A stretch of DNA of 64,000 nt from Sphingopyxis sp. H073. GTDB lineage: Bacteria; Pseudomonadota; Alphaproteobacteria; Sphingomonadales; Sphingomonadaceae. This document shows positions 16,243 through 25,951 of this stretch, one piece after another. Every line of letters begins with the position of its first letter. The first letter of the stretch is position 1. The position numbers were made by a program, and so were the translations under genes. Under the pieces are notes generated by a model. It did no database searches. It had not been told where the DNA came from and saw nothing but the letters and a program-made list of their open reading frames with translations. The stretch spans positions 310,001-374,000 of the forward strand of contig NZ_LNSG01000005.1 of assembly GCF_001468395.1 (NCBI RefSeq), written 5' to 3'.

Positions 16243-16299
16243 CGTCATCGCGGCCCGTCGACTGCGCGGGTGAGACCCCGGCCTTCGTCGGGGGTGACG
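16243..16299. repeat. REP-like inverted pair
   Basis: CGTCAT at the left end and GTGACG at the right end enclose a short GC-rich hairpin region with ACCCCGGCCTTCGTCGGGG. It occupies the 127-base gap between the amidohydrolase and NnrU genes and resembles the element at 10575. Confidence 0.7.
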
Positions 16300-16338
16300 A
16301 TTTGAAGGGAATGGCGCCAAAGGGAGAGGGGGCGTCCA

Positions 16339-17040
16339 ATGCAACCCATGTCGCTTTTGATCACGACCTGCGCGCTGTTCGTCGGTTCGCACCTGCTGCT
16401 GTCGCATCCGATGCGTCCTGGGCTTGCCGGGCGGCTTGGCGAGCGCGGCTTCATGATCGTCTATTCGATCGTCGCGATCGCCACCTTCGTCCTGATCGTG
16501 CAGGCATGGCGCGGGATGCCGCCCGAGCCGCCGCTGTGGGCCGTCGACGATCCGCTTTGGATCCTCGCGTCGCTGCTCGTCCTGGTCGCTAGCATCCTGT
16601 TCATGGGATCGCTGATCGGCAATCCGGCGATGCCGGCGCCAAACGCCGCGGCCGCAGCGCAGGCGGCGCCGCGCGGCGTTTTTGCGATCACCCGGCACCC
16701 GATGATGTGGGGGTTCACCCTGTGGGCGCTCGCGCACGCGCTGGTGATGCCGACGCCGGGGCAGATCGTGCTGTCGGCGACGATCGCCTTCCTCGCGCTC
16801 GTCGGATCGGCCGGACAGGATGCGAAGAAGGCGCGGCTGATGGGCGACAGTTGGAGGCACTGGGCGGCGCGGACCAGCTTCGTGCCTTTTGCGCGCCAGG
16901 TTGCAGGTACGACGCCGTGGGGCGATGCCCTGCCGCGCGGCCATGCGCTGCTCGGCGGGATCGTTCTGTGGCTTGCCGCGACATGGGCGCACGGCGCGCT
17001 GGGCTTCATGGTTGCCGGGATATGGCGCTGGGTGGGATAG
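16339..17040 (+). CDS. NnrU family membrane protein
   Basis: This 233-residue protein belongs to the NnrU family: six or so hydrophobic segments, with the family pattern FVGSHLLLSHPMRPGLAGRL near the N-terminus and ITRHPMMWGFTLWALAHAL in the middle. The His and Arg residues in these segments are conserved in the family, which is related to isoprenylcysteine methyltransferase-like and NnrU/MddA-type proteins. It acts in the inner membrane. NnrU was named from nitric oxide reductase gene clusters, but none of those genes are here. A purine-rich GAGAGGGGG precedes the start. Confidence 0.85.
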   Translation: MQPMSLLITTCALFVGSHLLLSHPMRPGLAGRLGERGFMIVYSIVAIATFVLIVQAWRGMPPEPPLWAVDDPLWILASLLVLVASILFMGSLIGNPAMPAPNAAAAAQAAPRGVFAITRHPMMWGFTLWALAHALVMPTPGQIVLSATIAFLALVGSAGQDAKKARLMGDSWRHWAARTSFVPFARQVAGTTPWGDALPRGHALLGGIVLWLAATWAHGALGFMVAGIWRWVG

Positions 17041-17047
17041 GAGGTGC

Positions 17048-17584
17048 ATGAACAGCACCGCGCATCTCAACGATTTGTCGCTGCGGCTGCTTGGCCGCGC
17101 CTATGACGATCTGGATATAGAGGAAAGCCGCGTCCTCGAGGCCATCGCCGCACGGGCCCCCAGCAGCCGCGATGCGGCGGACCTTGGCGACGCGCAGGCG
17201 AGCCGCGGCGACCGGCTGGCCGATCGTGTCGCGGCGGTCGGCGGTTCGTGGGGCTTCATCATTGTCTTCACGCTGGTGCTGTTCGGCTGGATGCTGCTCA
17301 ATTCGGAGGTGCTGCAGCGTTTCGGGCTGGCGTTCGACCCCTATCCGTTCATCTTTCTGAATCTTATGCTCTCGACGCTCGCGGCGGTGCAGGCGCCGAT
17401 CATCATGATGAGCCAGAACCGGCAGGCGGCGAAGGACCGGCTGACCGCGAGCGTCGATTATGAGATCAACCTGCGCGCCGAGCTGGAGATCATGCGGTTG
17501 CACGAAAAGCTGGACCAGATGCGATTTCATGAGCTGCGCGAGAAGGTCGACGAGCTTTGCGACCGGCTGGATCGGAAGGAGTAG
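17048..17584 (+). CDS. DUF1003 family membrane protein
   Basis: This 178-residue protein has the DUF1003 pattern: a soluble N-terminal part with GDRLADRVAAVGGSWGFI, two transmembrane segments around residues 72-90 and 103-120 (IIVFTLVLFGWMLLNS; FIFLNLMLSTLAAVQAP), the conserved IIMMSQNRQAAKDR, and a long charged coiled-coil tail (ELEIMRLHEKLDQMRFHELR). The function is unknown; the family is often near Mg or stress-related genes. GGAGG stands at the end of the NnrU gene, 7 bases before this start, so the two are probably co-transcribed. Confidence 0.85.
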   Translation: MNSTAHLNDLSLRLLGRAYDDLDIEESRVLEAIAARAPSSRDAADLGDAQASRGDRLADRVAAVGGSWGFIIVFTLVLFGWMLLNSEVLQRFGLAFDPYPFIFLNLMLSTLAAVQAPIIMMSQNRQAAKDRLTASVDYEINLRAELEIMRLHEKLDQMRFHELREKVDELCDRLDRKE

Positions 17585-17626
17585 GCGGGAAGGCGGCTTC
17601 GGGGTGGGAAGCTGATGTATCAACTG

Positions 17627-17716
17627 CGTCGCCCCCGCGCAGGCGCGGGCCGCCATCGGCCTTTTCCTGCGCCGCAGCTTAAACCGACAGCGGCCCCCGC
17701 CTGCGCGGGGGCGACG
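17627..17716. repeat. REP-like inverted pair (CGTCGCCCCCGCGC type)
   Basis: CGTCGCCCCCGCGCAGGCGC at the left faces GCGCGGGGGCGACG at the right, each arm also able to fold alone. It fills most of the gap between the convergent DUF1003 and aldo/keto reductase genes and may act as a bidirectional terminator. Confidence 0.75.
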
Positions 17717-17740
17717 GCTTATTTCGGTCGCTAGCGGCCG

Positions 17741-18736
17741 CTACAACCGCACCATCCGCATTCCCATTTCGCCATAGCGCGGCCCGCTTGTCCCGCCCAT
17801 CGGCGCTGCGGCGTCGATCGTGGCGAGGTCGTCGGCGGTCAGCGTCACGTCGGCGGCGGCGACGCTGTCTTCCATCGTGACGCGGCGCTTGGTGCCGGGG
17901 ATCGGGACGATGTCGTCGCCCTGCGCGAGCAGCCACGCGAGCGCGATCTGTGCGTTCGAGACGCCATGCTTTGCGGCGACCCCGGCGATGGCGTCGACGA
18001 TCGCGAGGTTGGCGGGCAGGTTCTCGTCCGAATAGCGCGGGTCGTTGCGGCGCCAGTCATTCTCGGGCAGCTCGTCGCGGCTGCGGATCGTGCCCGCTAG
18101 GAAGCCGCGTCCGAGCGGCGAATAGGGGATGAAGCCGATACCGTTGTCGCGGCAGGTTCCCAGGATTTCCTCTTCGACGTCGCGTTCCCAGATCGAATAT
18201 TCGCTCTGCAGCGCGGTGATCGGGGCGGCCTTCGCGGCGCGGCGGATCGTTTCGGGACCGGCTTCGGATAGCGCGATGTGGCGGACCTTGCCCTCCTTCA
18301 CCAGCTCCATCATCCCGCCGACCGTCTCCTCGATCGGCACCGAGGGATCGACGCGGTGCTGATAGAAAAGGTCGATCGTGTCGATGCCGAGCCGCTGGAG
18401 CGAGCCCTCGCACGACCGGCGCGCATTCTCGGGGCTGCCGTCGACGCCGACGATCTGCTTGCCGTCGAACTTGAAACCGAATTTGGTGGCGATGACGAGG
18501 CCGTCGCGCTTGCCCCTGATCGCCTCGCCGAGCAGCTCCTCGTTGGTGAAGGGGCCATAGATTTGCGCGGTGTCGAAGAAGGTGACGCCAAGGTCGATCG
18601 CACGGTGGATCGTGCGCGTCGATTCATCGAGGTCGGCCGCCTCGCCATATAGGATGTTGCCGCCCTTGATCATCGGCATGCAGCCGATGCCGATCGCGGA
18701 AACTTCGAGGCCGTGGCCGAGGGTGCGATATTTCAT
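17741..18736 (-). CDS. Aldo/keto reductase
   Basis: This 331-residue protein is an NADPH-dependent aldo/keto reductase with a TIM barrel. The catalytic tetrad is visible: Asp and Tyr in TFFDTAQIYG, Lys in VIATKFGF, and His in LFYQHRVD. The N-terminus (YRTLGHGLEVSAIGIGCMPM) and the C-terminal ALAWLLAQGDDIVPIPGTKR are typical of the AKR11/AKR13-like bacterial group. It is cytoplasmic and the substrate is unknown. Its start overlaps the stop of the symporter gene upstream on the same strand by 4 bases, so they form an operon. Confidence 0.9.
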   Translation of the reverse strand: MKYRTLGHGLEVSAIGIGCMPMIKGGNILYGEAADLDESTRTIHRAIDLGVTFFDTAQIYGPFTNEELLGEAIRGKRDGLVIATKFGFKFDGKQIVGVDGSPENARRSCEGSLQRLGIDTIDLFYQHRVDPSVPIEETVGGMMELVKEGKVRHIALSEAGPETIRRAAKAAPITALQSEYSIWERDVEEEILGTCRDNGIGFIPYSPLGRGFLAGTIRSRDELPENDWRRNDPRYSDENLPANLAIVDAIAGVAAKHGVSNAQIALAWLLAQGDDIVPIPGTKRRVTMEDSVAAADVTLTADDLATIDAAAPMGGTSGPRYGEMGMRMVRL

Positions 18737-19986
18737 GAAACGACTCCTGCGGGGGATGCATCCTCTTCTACACCATCGGCGGCATATTTGGTTGCGGCGA
18801 CATCGGCGACGACATTGCCGAGGGTGCGGAAGATGTCAGGGAAGGTTTCGACCGCGACGAGCAGGCCGAGCGGCGCGACCGGAACCCCCATCGCGATCGC
18901 GATCGGCGCGATCGAGGTGACGAAGCTGATCGAACCGGGAAGGCTGACCGACGAGAGCGCCGCGGCGAGCGCGACGGCGAGGCCGACCGCCATCTCCCAC
19001 GGGGTCAGCTCGATGTTGAACAACCAGGCGACATAGATGACGACCGCGAGGTTCATCGCCGGGCTGGTGAAGCGGAACAGCGCCACCGCGAGCGGCAGGA
19101 CAATGTCGGCTTTCTTGGGATCGACATCGAGCTCGGCCGAGGCACGGAGCATTGCGGGCAGGCTGGCGAGCGAGCTTTGCGTGCTGAGCGCGACCGCGAA
19201 GGTCGGGACCATCGCGCGGACGAAGCGCGGCAAGGAGACGCCGACCACGAAGACCGCGAGCAGCAGGGCGAGGATGATCGTGCCGGTTCCGATCATCGAA
19301 AGCATCAGCACATAGTGGAGCAGGCCGCCGAACGCTGCGACCCCGGCCTTGACCGCGAGCGCATAGCCGAGCGCGAAGACGCCGATCGGCGCAAGCGCGA
19401 GCACCCAGCCGATGACGACGAGCATCGCGTCGCCGAGCGCCTTGAAGAAGCCCGACAGGGTTGCGCGCTCCGCCGTGCCGACGCGCGTGATCGCGAAGGC
19501 GAAGATCGTCGTGAAGACGATCAGCGGCAGGATCGAGGTTTCGGCGGCGGCGGCGATCGGGTTGGTGGGGATCAGGCCGAGGATGAAGTCGGCGAAGGTC
19601 GGCGATGCGGCGGTTTCGGTGTGGCCGCCGAGTCCGTGGCGCAGCCCCTCGGCGGCGGCGGCCGACATCGGAAAGGCGCGGAGCAGGAGCGGCAGCAGGA
19701 GCAGGGTCATCAGCCCCGCGATCAGGTTGCCGGCAATGAAGATCGCGACGGCGCGGCCCGCGAGCTTGCCCGCGCGCGCCGCATCGGCGGTCGCGGTAAT
19801 TCCGGTGATGAGGAGCGCGACGATCAGCGGGATGATCGTCATCTTCAGCGCGTTGAGCCAGAGCAGCCCGGCGGTCTCGACATAGGGGAGGCTGGCGGTT
19901 CCGGCGGCGGGAGACAGGCTTTCGACCGCGACCCCCAGCAACATGCCGACGACGAGCGCCGAAAGGATGATCCATGCCGATTTCAA
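18733..19986 (-). CDS. Dicarboxylate/amino acid:cation symporter (DAACS family)
   Basis: This 417-residue protein belongs to the GltP/DctA family of inner-membrane symporters for glutamate, aspartate or C4-dicarboxylates. Visible support: about eight hydrophobic segments, the conserved serine-rich hairpin VALSTQSSLASLPAML, and the TM8-like VETFPDIFRTLGNVVAD. The start is TTG at 19986, since GGAG stands 8 bases upstream; an ATG at 20025 would add 13 unlikely residues. It is followed by the aldo/keto reductase with a 4-base overlap. Confidence 0.88.
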   Translation of the reverse strand: MKSAWIILSALVVGMLLGVAVESLSPAAGTASLPYVETAGLLWLNALKMTIIPLIVALLITGITATADAARAGKLAGRAVAIFIAGNLIAGLMTLLLLPLLLRAFPMSAAAAEGLRHGLGGHTETAASPTFADFILGLIPTNPIAAAAETSILPLIVFTTIFAFAITRVGTAERATLSGFFKALGDAMLVVIGWVLALAPIGVFALGYALAVKAGVAAFGGLLHYVLMLSMIGTGTIILALLLAVFVVGVSLPRFVRAMVPTFAVALSTQSSLASLPAMLRASAELDVDPKKADIVLPLAVALFRFTSPAMNLAVVIYVAWLFNIELTPWEMAVGLAVALAAALSSVSLPGSISFVTSIAPIAIAMGVPVAPLGLLVAVETFPDIFRTLGNVVADVAATKYAADGVEEDASPAGVVS

Positions 19987-20061
19987 GTTCGATTCTCCCG
20001 GAGCCGGTCCCGGCCAGCTTGCCAAGCCAAAATGGGTGACCTAGGGCCGTCCGGTATTACG

Positions 20062-20084
20062 GGTGGGCTCTTGTCCTGCCCACC
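20062..20084. terminator. Hairpin in the glmM leader
   Basis: GGTGGGC and GCCCACC form a 7-bp stem around a 9-base loop, 21 bases before the glmM start. It has no T run, so it may be a leader hairpin controlling translation and not a terminator. Confidence 0.3.
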
Positions 20085-20105
20085 GGATTAGGTAGCAGAG
20101 GTGCC

Positions 20106-21443
20106 ATGCGCAAGTTTTTCGGAACCGACGGGATTCGCGGGCTGACCAACCGGGCTCCGATGACCGCGGAAACCGCGATGCGTGTCGGAATGGCGGCGGG
20201 CGCACACTTCCTGCGCGGCGACCACAAGCATCGCGTCGTGATCGGCAAGGACACGCGTCTGTCGGGCTATATGCTCGAGAACGCGCTCGTCGCGGGGTTC
20301 ACCAGCGTCGGCATGGACGTGGTGCAGGTCGGGCCGATGCCGACCCCGGCGGTCGCGATGCTGACGCGGTCGATGCGCGCCGATCTGGGCGTGATGATTT
20401 CGGCGAGTCATAATCCGTTTCTCGACAACGGCATCAAGCTGTTCGGCCCCGACGGTTACAAGCTGTCGGACGAGGACGAGATGCAGATCGAGTTCCTGCT
20501 GACGCAGGAAGCGCGCCTTGCCGACCCGTCGCATATCGGGCGCGCCAAGCGCATCGACGACGCGCGCGGCCGCTATATCCACGCGGTGAAGCAGAGCTTG
20601 CCCGAATCGGTTCGGCTCGACGGGCTGAAGATGGTGCTCGATTGCGCGAACGGCGCCGCGTACAACAGCGCGCCGACGGTGTTCTGGGAGCTGGGCGCCG
20701 ACGTCGTCGCGATCGGGGTCGAGCCCAATGGCACGAACATTAACGCCCAATGCGGGTCGACCGCGCCGGGCCTGTTGCAGGAAACCGTGGTCGCGAGCGG
20801 CGCCGACATCGGCGTCGCGCTCGACGGCGATGCCGACCGCTTGATCATCGTCGATGAAAAGGGCGCGATTGTCGACGGCGACCAGATCATGGCGCTGATC
20901 GGCGCGAGCTGGGCGCGGCAGGGGCGGCTGAAGGGCGGCGGCGTCGTTGCGACGGTGATGTCGAACCTGGGGCTCGAGCGCTTCCTTCAGGGCGAAGGAC
21001 TGACCCTCGAACGGACGAAGGTCGGCGACCGTTATGTCCTCGAGCGGATGAAGAGCGGCGGCTTCAATGTCGGCGGCGAACAGTCGGGGCATATGATCCT
21101 GTCGGACCATGCGACGACGGGGGACGGCACGCTGGCGGCGCTGCAGGTGCTGGCCGAGCTGGTATCCGCGGGGAAGCCCGCGAGCGAACTGCTGCACCAG
21201 TTCGATCCCGTGCCGCAGCTTTTGAAGAATGTCCGCTTCGCGGGCGGCAAGCCGCTGGATAACGCGCAGGTGCAGGCGGCGATCGCCGAGGGCGAAGCGG
21301 CGCTGAACGGACGCGGACGCCTCGTCATCCGGGCGTCGGGAACCGAACCGGTGATCCGTGTCATGGCCGAGGGCGACGACGCCGGCCAGGTCGAGCGGGT
21401 CGTCGATTTGATCTGCGACGCGGTGCGCGTGGCGGCCGCCTGA
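20106..21443 (+). CDS. glmM: Phosphoglucosamine mutase
   Basis: This 445-residue enzyme converts glucosamine-6-phosphate to glucosamine-1-phosphate in UDP-GlcNAc synthesis for peptidoglycan and LPS. The N-terminus [12 protein letters not shown], the phospho-Ser loop [18 protein letters not shown] near residue 100, the metal loop [10 protein letters not shown] near residue 240, the sugar-binding GGEQSGHMI near 325 and the C-terminal phosphate loop [15 protein letters not shown] near 410 are all intact. Length is normal. glmU and glmS, the other two enzymes of the pathway, are also in this window but in separate operons. Confidence 0.97.
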   Translation: MRKFFGTDGIRGLTNRAPMTAETAMRVGMAAGAHFLRGDHKHRVVIGKDTRLSGYMLENALVAGFTSVGMDVVQVGPMPTPAVAMLTRSMRADLGVMISASHNPFLDNGIKLFGPDGYKLSDEDEMQIEFLLTQEARLADPSHIGRAKRIDDARGRYIHAVKQSLPESVRLDGLKMVLDCANGAAYNSAPTVFWELGADVVAIGVEPNGTNINAQCGSTAPGLLQETVVASGADIGVALDGDADRLIIVDEKGAIVDGDQIMALIGASWARQGRLKGGGVVATVMSNLGLERFLQGEGLTLERTKVGDRYVLERMKSGGFNVGGEQSGHMILSDHATTGDGTLAALQVLAELVSAGKPASELLHQFDPVPQLLKNVRFAGGKPLDNAQVQAAIAEGEAALNGRGRLVIRASGTEPVIRVMAEGDDAGQVERVVDLICDAVRVAAA

Positions 21444-21486
21444 TGAATCATCCCGTCCGTACGGACGGAACTGGAAGGAAAATACC

Positions 21487-21711
21487 ATGCTTGAAATGCG
21501 ACCCGATTGCGAACGCTGCGGCCGCGACCTGCCCGCGGATATCCACGGCGCGTTCATCTGCTCGTTCGAATGCACCTTCTGCGCCGATTGTGCCGACAAG
21601 CTCGACGAGCGATGCCCCAATTGCGGCGGCGATTTGCTCGACCGGCCGCTGCGCGAAGGCGCGGCGCTCGCGAAATTCCCCGCCTCGACGGAGCGGAAGT
21701 TCAAACGTTGA
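21487..21711 (+). CDS. DUF1272 small zinc-ribbon protein
   Basis: This 74-residue protein is a DUF1272 member. It has four Cys pairs that look like metal ligands: CERCG near residue 8, SFECTFCADC around residues 27-34, and CPNCGGDLL around residue 44. The C-terminus has RPLREGAALAKFPASTERKF. The family's function is unknown; a zinc-binding role is inferred from the cysteines. It follows glmM after 43 bases and has GGAAGGAAAA before the start. Confidence 0.85.
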   Translation: MLEMRPDCERCGRDLPADIHGAFICSFECTFCADCADKLDERCPNCGGDLLDRPLREGAALAKFPASTERKFKR

Positions 21712-21724
21712 TTTCTTCCACCCG

Positions 21725-21828
21725 TCGTCATGCTGAACTTGTTTCAGCATCCATGGCCTATCCCCTCGGTCAACGCCGTGTTGAAGGGATCGTCGGGCCA
21801 TGGACTCTGAAACAAGTTCAGGGTGACG
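21725..21828. repeat. REP-like inverted pair (CGTCATGCTGAACTTGTTTC type)
   Basis: CGTCATGCTGAACTTGTTTC at the left faces GAAACAAGTTCAGGGTGACG at the right. Inside, ATCCATGGCC faces GGCCATGGA. The ATG at 21833 lies just after the right arm and would give the next gene a longer N-terminus, but a later GTG is preferred. Confidence 0.85.
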
Positions 21829-21847
21829 CTGAATGGAAAGATGCGTT

Positions 21848-22990
21848 GTGACCGCACGCGTTCTGATCATCGCCGGTTCCGACAGCGGGGGCGGTGCGGG
21901 AATCCAGGCCGACATCAAGGCGGTGACGATGCTGGGCGGTCACGCGATGACCGCGATCACTGCGATCACCGCGCAGAATACGCTGGGCGTGCAGGGCGTC
22001 CACCCGATCCCGACCGAGATGGTGCTCGCGCAGATCGACAGCGTGGTGGCCGATATCGGCGTCGATGCGGTGAAGATCGGCATGATCGGCAGCGCCGAAA
22101 CGGCCGCCGCGGTCGCCGAGCGGCTGACGAAGTCCGACCTTGCGCACGCGGCGGTCGTCTTCGATCCGGTGATGGTGGCGACAAGCGGATCGGCGCTCGC
22201 CGATGACGCGACGATCGCGGCGTTCAAGGCTTTGCTCGACCGCGGGATGGTCGCGACGCCGAACCTGCCCGAACTCGCAGCGCTCGGCGGCGAGGAGGCG
22301 GTGCTGGCGCATGGCTGTTCGCTGCTGATCAAGGGCGGGCACGGCGAGGGCGAGACGGTGATCGACCGCCTGCTCGAAACCGGCGAGGGCGAGGTTGCGC
22401 GCTGGGAGGCGCCGCGCATCGACACGACAAGCACGCACGGCACGGGCTGTACGCTGGCCAGCGCGATCGCGACGGGACTTGCGCAGGGTATGCCGCTCGA
22501 ACCCGCGGTTGCGCGGGCGCGCGATTTCGTGCGGCTCGCGCTGATGGGCGCGCCGGGGCTGGGGAGCGGGCATGGCCCGATGGGGCAGCAGTTCGTGCGC
22601 AACGACGGGCTGTTCACCGGCCCGGCGCTCAACCAGATCACCTTGCCCGCAAACGATTATGCGACGTCGGTCGCCTTCTACAAACAGATGGGGCTCACGC
22701 AGATCGTCGATAGCCCCGGCAATGGGTACGCGCGCTTCGAGGCGGCAAACGGCGTGACGCTGTCGATCCATGTCGGCGACGGCGCGGCGGGCGGGGCGAC
22801 GACCTATCTGGAGAGCGGTGCGCTCGATGCGTGGGTTGCCTATCTCGCGCGGCGCGGGGTGCAGTTCGAGCAGATGCCGCAGGACGAGGAATGGGGCTGG
22901 CGCGAGGCGCGGCTGAGCGATCCGGCGGGGAACCGCCTCTGCCTCTATCAGGCGGGCGAGTATCGGAGATATCCGCCGTGGCGCATTTGA
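21848..22990 (+). CDS. thiD: ThiD hydroxymethylpyrimidine(-phosphate) kinase fused to a VOC (glyoxalase-like) domain
   Basis: This is a 380-residue two-domain protein. Residues 1 to about 255 are ThiD: GSDSGGGAGIQADIKAV, FDPVMVATSG, ATPNLPELAALGG, LLIKGGHGEGE and THGTGCTLASAIATGLAQG. The domain phosphorylates hydroxymethylpyrimidine for thiamine synthesis. Residues 260-380 are a VOC/glyoxalase-type domain: ITLPANDYATSVAFYKQMGL, then GWREARLSDPAGNRLCLY, typical of the family. The GTG at 21848 is preferred because GGAAAG lies about 8 bases upstream; ATG 21833 is an alternative. No sign of a frame change: one uninterrupted frame joins both parts. The VOC domain's job is unknown. Confidence 0.88.
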   Translation: MTARVLIIAGSDSGGGAGIQADIKAVTMLGGHAMTAITAITAQNTLGVQGVHPIPTEMVLAQIDSVVADIGVDAVKIGMIGSAETAAAVAERLTKSDLAHAAVVFDPVMVATSGSALADDATIAAFKALLDRGMVATPNLPELAALGGEEAVLAHGCSLLIKGGHGEGETVIDRLLETGEGEVARWEAPRIDTTSTHGTGCTLASAIATGLAQGMPLEPAVARARDFVRLALMGAPGLGSGHGPMGQQFVRNDGLFTGPALNQITLPANDYATSVAFYKQMGLTQIVDSPGNGYARFEAANGVTLSIHVGDGAAGGATTYLESGALDAWVAYLARRGVQFEQMPQDEEWGWREARLSDPAGNRLCLYQAGEYRRYPPWRI

Positions 22991-22993
22991 TCC

Positions 22994-23124
22994 CCCCTCC
23001 CGCAGGCGGGAGGGGTTGGGGGTGGGCTCGAGCGAAGCGAGGTCCTGCCGCCGGCTTTGCCCACCCCGCTGCGACTAGCGAACAGGTTCGCAAGTCTCGC
23101 TGCCCCTCCCGCTTGCGGGAGGGG
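22994..23124. repeat. Dispersed inverted-repeat element, copy 2
   Basis: This copy has the same architecture as 10441-10558: arms of CCCCTCCCGC, two variable bases and GCGGGAGGGG at 22994-23015 and 23103-23124. TTGGGGGTGGGC and GCCCACCCCGCTGCG lie between them, and the right part has a CTAG and ends CTCGCTG. It fills the whole gap between the ThiD fusion gene and rnhB, starting 3 bases after a stop codon and ending 5 bases before a start codon. Confidence 0.9.
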
Positions 23125-23129
23125 GAGTC

Positions 23130-23684
23130 GTGATCGTCGGCGTCGACGAAGCCGGGCGCGGGCCGCTCGCGGGGCCGGTGGTCGCAGCCGCCGTCCTGCT
23201 CTGCGAGGGCGGGATTGCCGGGCTCGATGATAGCAAGAAGCTGACCGCGAAACGCCGCGCCGAACTCGAAGTCGAGATCAAGGCGCGCTGCCGCTGGGGC
23301 ATCGGCGAGGCGAGCGTCGCCGAGATCGACAGCATCAACATATTGCAGGCGACCTTCGTGGCGATGACGCGCGCGGTCGAGGCGCTGGGATTCGAGCCGG
23401 GCGAGGTGCTGGTCGACGGCAACCGGCTGCCCAGATGGCGCTATAGGGCGCGGGCGATCGTGGGCGGCGATGCGTCGCACCAGTGCATATCGGCGGCGAG
23501 CATATTGGCGAAGGAGCATCGCGACCGCTTCATGGTCGCGGCGGCGCGCGACCATCCGGGCTTTGGCTGGGAGACCAATATGGGCTATGGCACGGCGCAG
23601 CATCTCGCGGCGCTGCGCAAGCATGGACCGACGCCGCATCACCGGGCCAGTTTCGCGCCGGTTGCGCAACTGACCCTGATCTGA
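23130..23684 (+). CDS. rnhB: Ribonuclease HII
   Basis: This 184-residue enzyme cuts RNA of RNA-DNA hybrids and single ribonucleotides in DNA. Catalytic Asp and Glu are in [13 protein letters not shown] (D6, E7); the second Asp is in [20 protein letters not shown] and EKHR-like AKEHRDRFM are also typical. The length is on the short side but complete. The start is a GTG 5 bases after a repeat element, and the only ribosome-binding-like sequence (GGGAGGGGGAG at 23117-23127) is formed by the element's right arm. Confidence 0.93.
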   Translation: MIVGVDEAGRGPLAGPVVAAAVLLCEGGIAGLDDSKKLTAKRRAELEVEIKARCRWGIGEASVAEIDSINILQATFVAMTRAVEALGFEPGEVLVDGNRLPRWRYRARAIVGGDASHQCISAASILAKEHRDRFMVAAARDHPGFGWETNMGYGTAQHLAALRKHGPTPHHRASFAPVAQLTLI

Positions 23685-23699
23685 CGGCGGGAGAAAGAC

Positions 23700-24596
23700 A
23701 TGCGCAGCGGGTTTACGGCCGACGATGTTGCGCAGCAAAGCGGACGCCGCTTCCTGATCACGGGGGCGAATGCCGGGCTCGGCTTCGAGGCCGCGAAGGT
23801 GCTGGCGGCGCGCGGCGCGCATGTCGTGCTCGCCTGCCGCGACGCCGGGCGCGCCGAAGCGGCGATGGATCTGATCCGCGACGAGATGCCGGCCGCCACG
23901 CTGAGTTTCCAGCCGCTAGACCTTGCCGATCTCGACCAGGTGAGGGAGGCGGCAAAGGCTGTGCTCGCCGGACCGCGGATCGATGTGCTGGTCAACAATG
24001 CGGGCGTGATGATCCCGCCGCGGACGCTGACCAAACAAGGCTATGAGCTGCAATTCGGGGTCAACCACCTCGGCACCTTCGCCTTCACCGGGCTGATCCA
24101 CGGCCATGTCGATGACCGGATCGTCGTCACCGCCAGCATCGCGCACAAGAGCGGAACGATGGATTACAGCGATCTCGATGCGAGCCGCAGCTACCACAAT
24201 TGGCCGCGCTACCAGATGAGCAAGCTTGCGAATCTGCTCTTCATGTATGAGCTCGACCGGCGGCTGAGCGCAGCGGGCCGCGCGACGCAGGCGATCGGGT
24301 GCCATCCGGGCGTCGCCATGACCGAGCTGACGCGGCATCTGCCGCTGCCGCTGCGCTATATGACGCCGCTCGCGACGCCCTTTTTCAACAGCGCGGCGCA
24401 GGGCGCGTGGCCGATGCTGCAAGCGGCGACCGGCGCGCATGTGCAGGGCGGCGATTATCTGGGGCCGCAGGGGCTGGGCGAGATATCGGGGCGTTCGGGC
24501 CCGGCGCGCGCGACGCGCGATGCGCGCGATCCGAAGCTGGCGCGCGATCTGTGGCGCCGTTCGATCGATCTGACCGGGGTCGATCCCGGGATCTGA
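23700..24596 (+). CDS. Short-chain dehydrogenase/reductase
   Basis: This 298-residue SDR has the cofactor motif TGANAGLGFEAAKVL (GxxxGxG), the structural NNAG, and YQMSK with catalytic Tyr and Lys near residue 170. The preceding Ser is in VTASIAHKSG. It resembles the retinol-dehydrogenase/WW-oxidoreductase-like branch, but the substrate is not known. The enzyme is cytoplasmic. It starts 15 bases after rnhB with GGGAG nearby, so co-transcription is likely. Confidence 0.88.
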   Translation: MRSGFTADDVAQQSGRRFLITGANAGLGFEAAKVLAARGAHVVLACRDAGRAEAAMDLIRDEMPAATLSFQPLDLADLDQVREAAKAVLAGPRIDVLVNNAGVMIPPRTLTKQGYELQFGVNHLGTFAFTGLIHGHVDDRIVVTASIAHKSGTMDYSDLDASRSYHNWPRYQMSKLANLLFMYELDRRLSAAGRATQAIGCHPGVAMTELTRHLPLPLRYMTPLATPFFNSAAQGAWPMLQAATGAHVQGGDYLGPQGLGEISGRSGPARATRDARDPKLARDLWRRSIDLTGVDPGI

Positions 24597-24613
24597 AATT
24601 ATTTTTCGCGGGT

Positions 24614-25950
<1,337 letters not shown>

Positions 25951-25951
<1 letters not shown>

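Noticed and set aside
22831..23133. 100-codon frame across the repeat before rnhB
   Set aside because: It overlaps the VOC domain in another frame and then reads through the repeat element; no family pattern.
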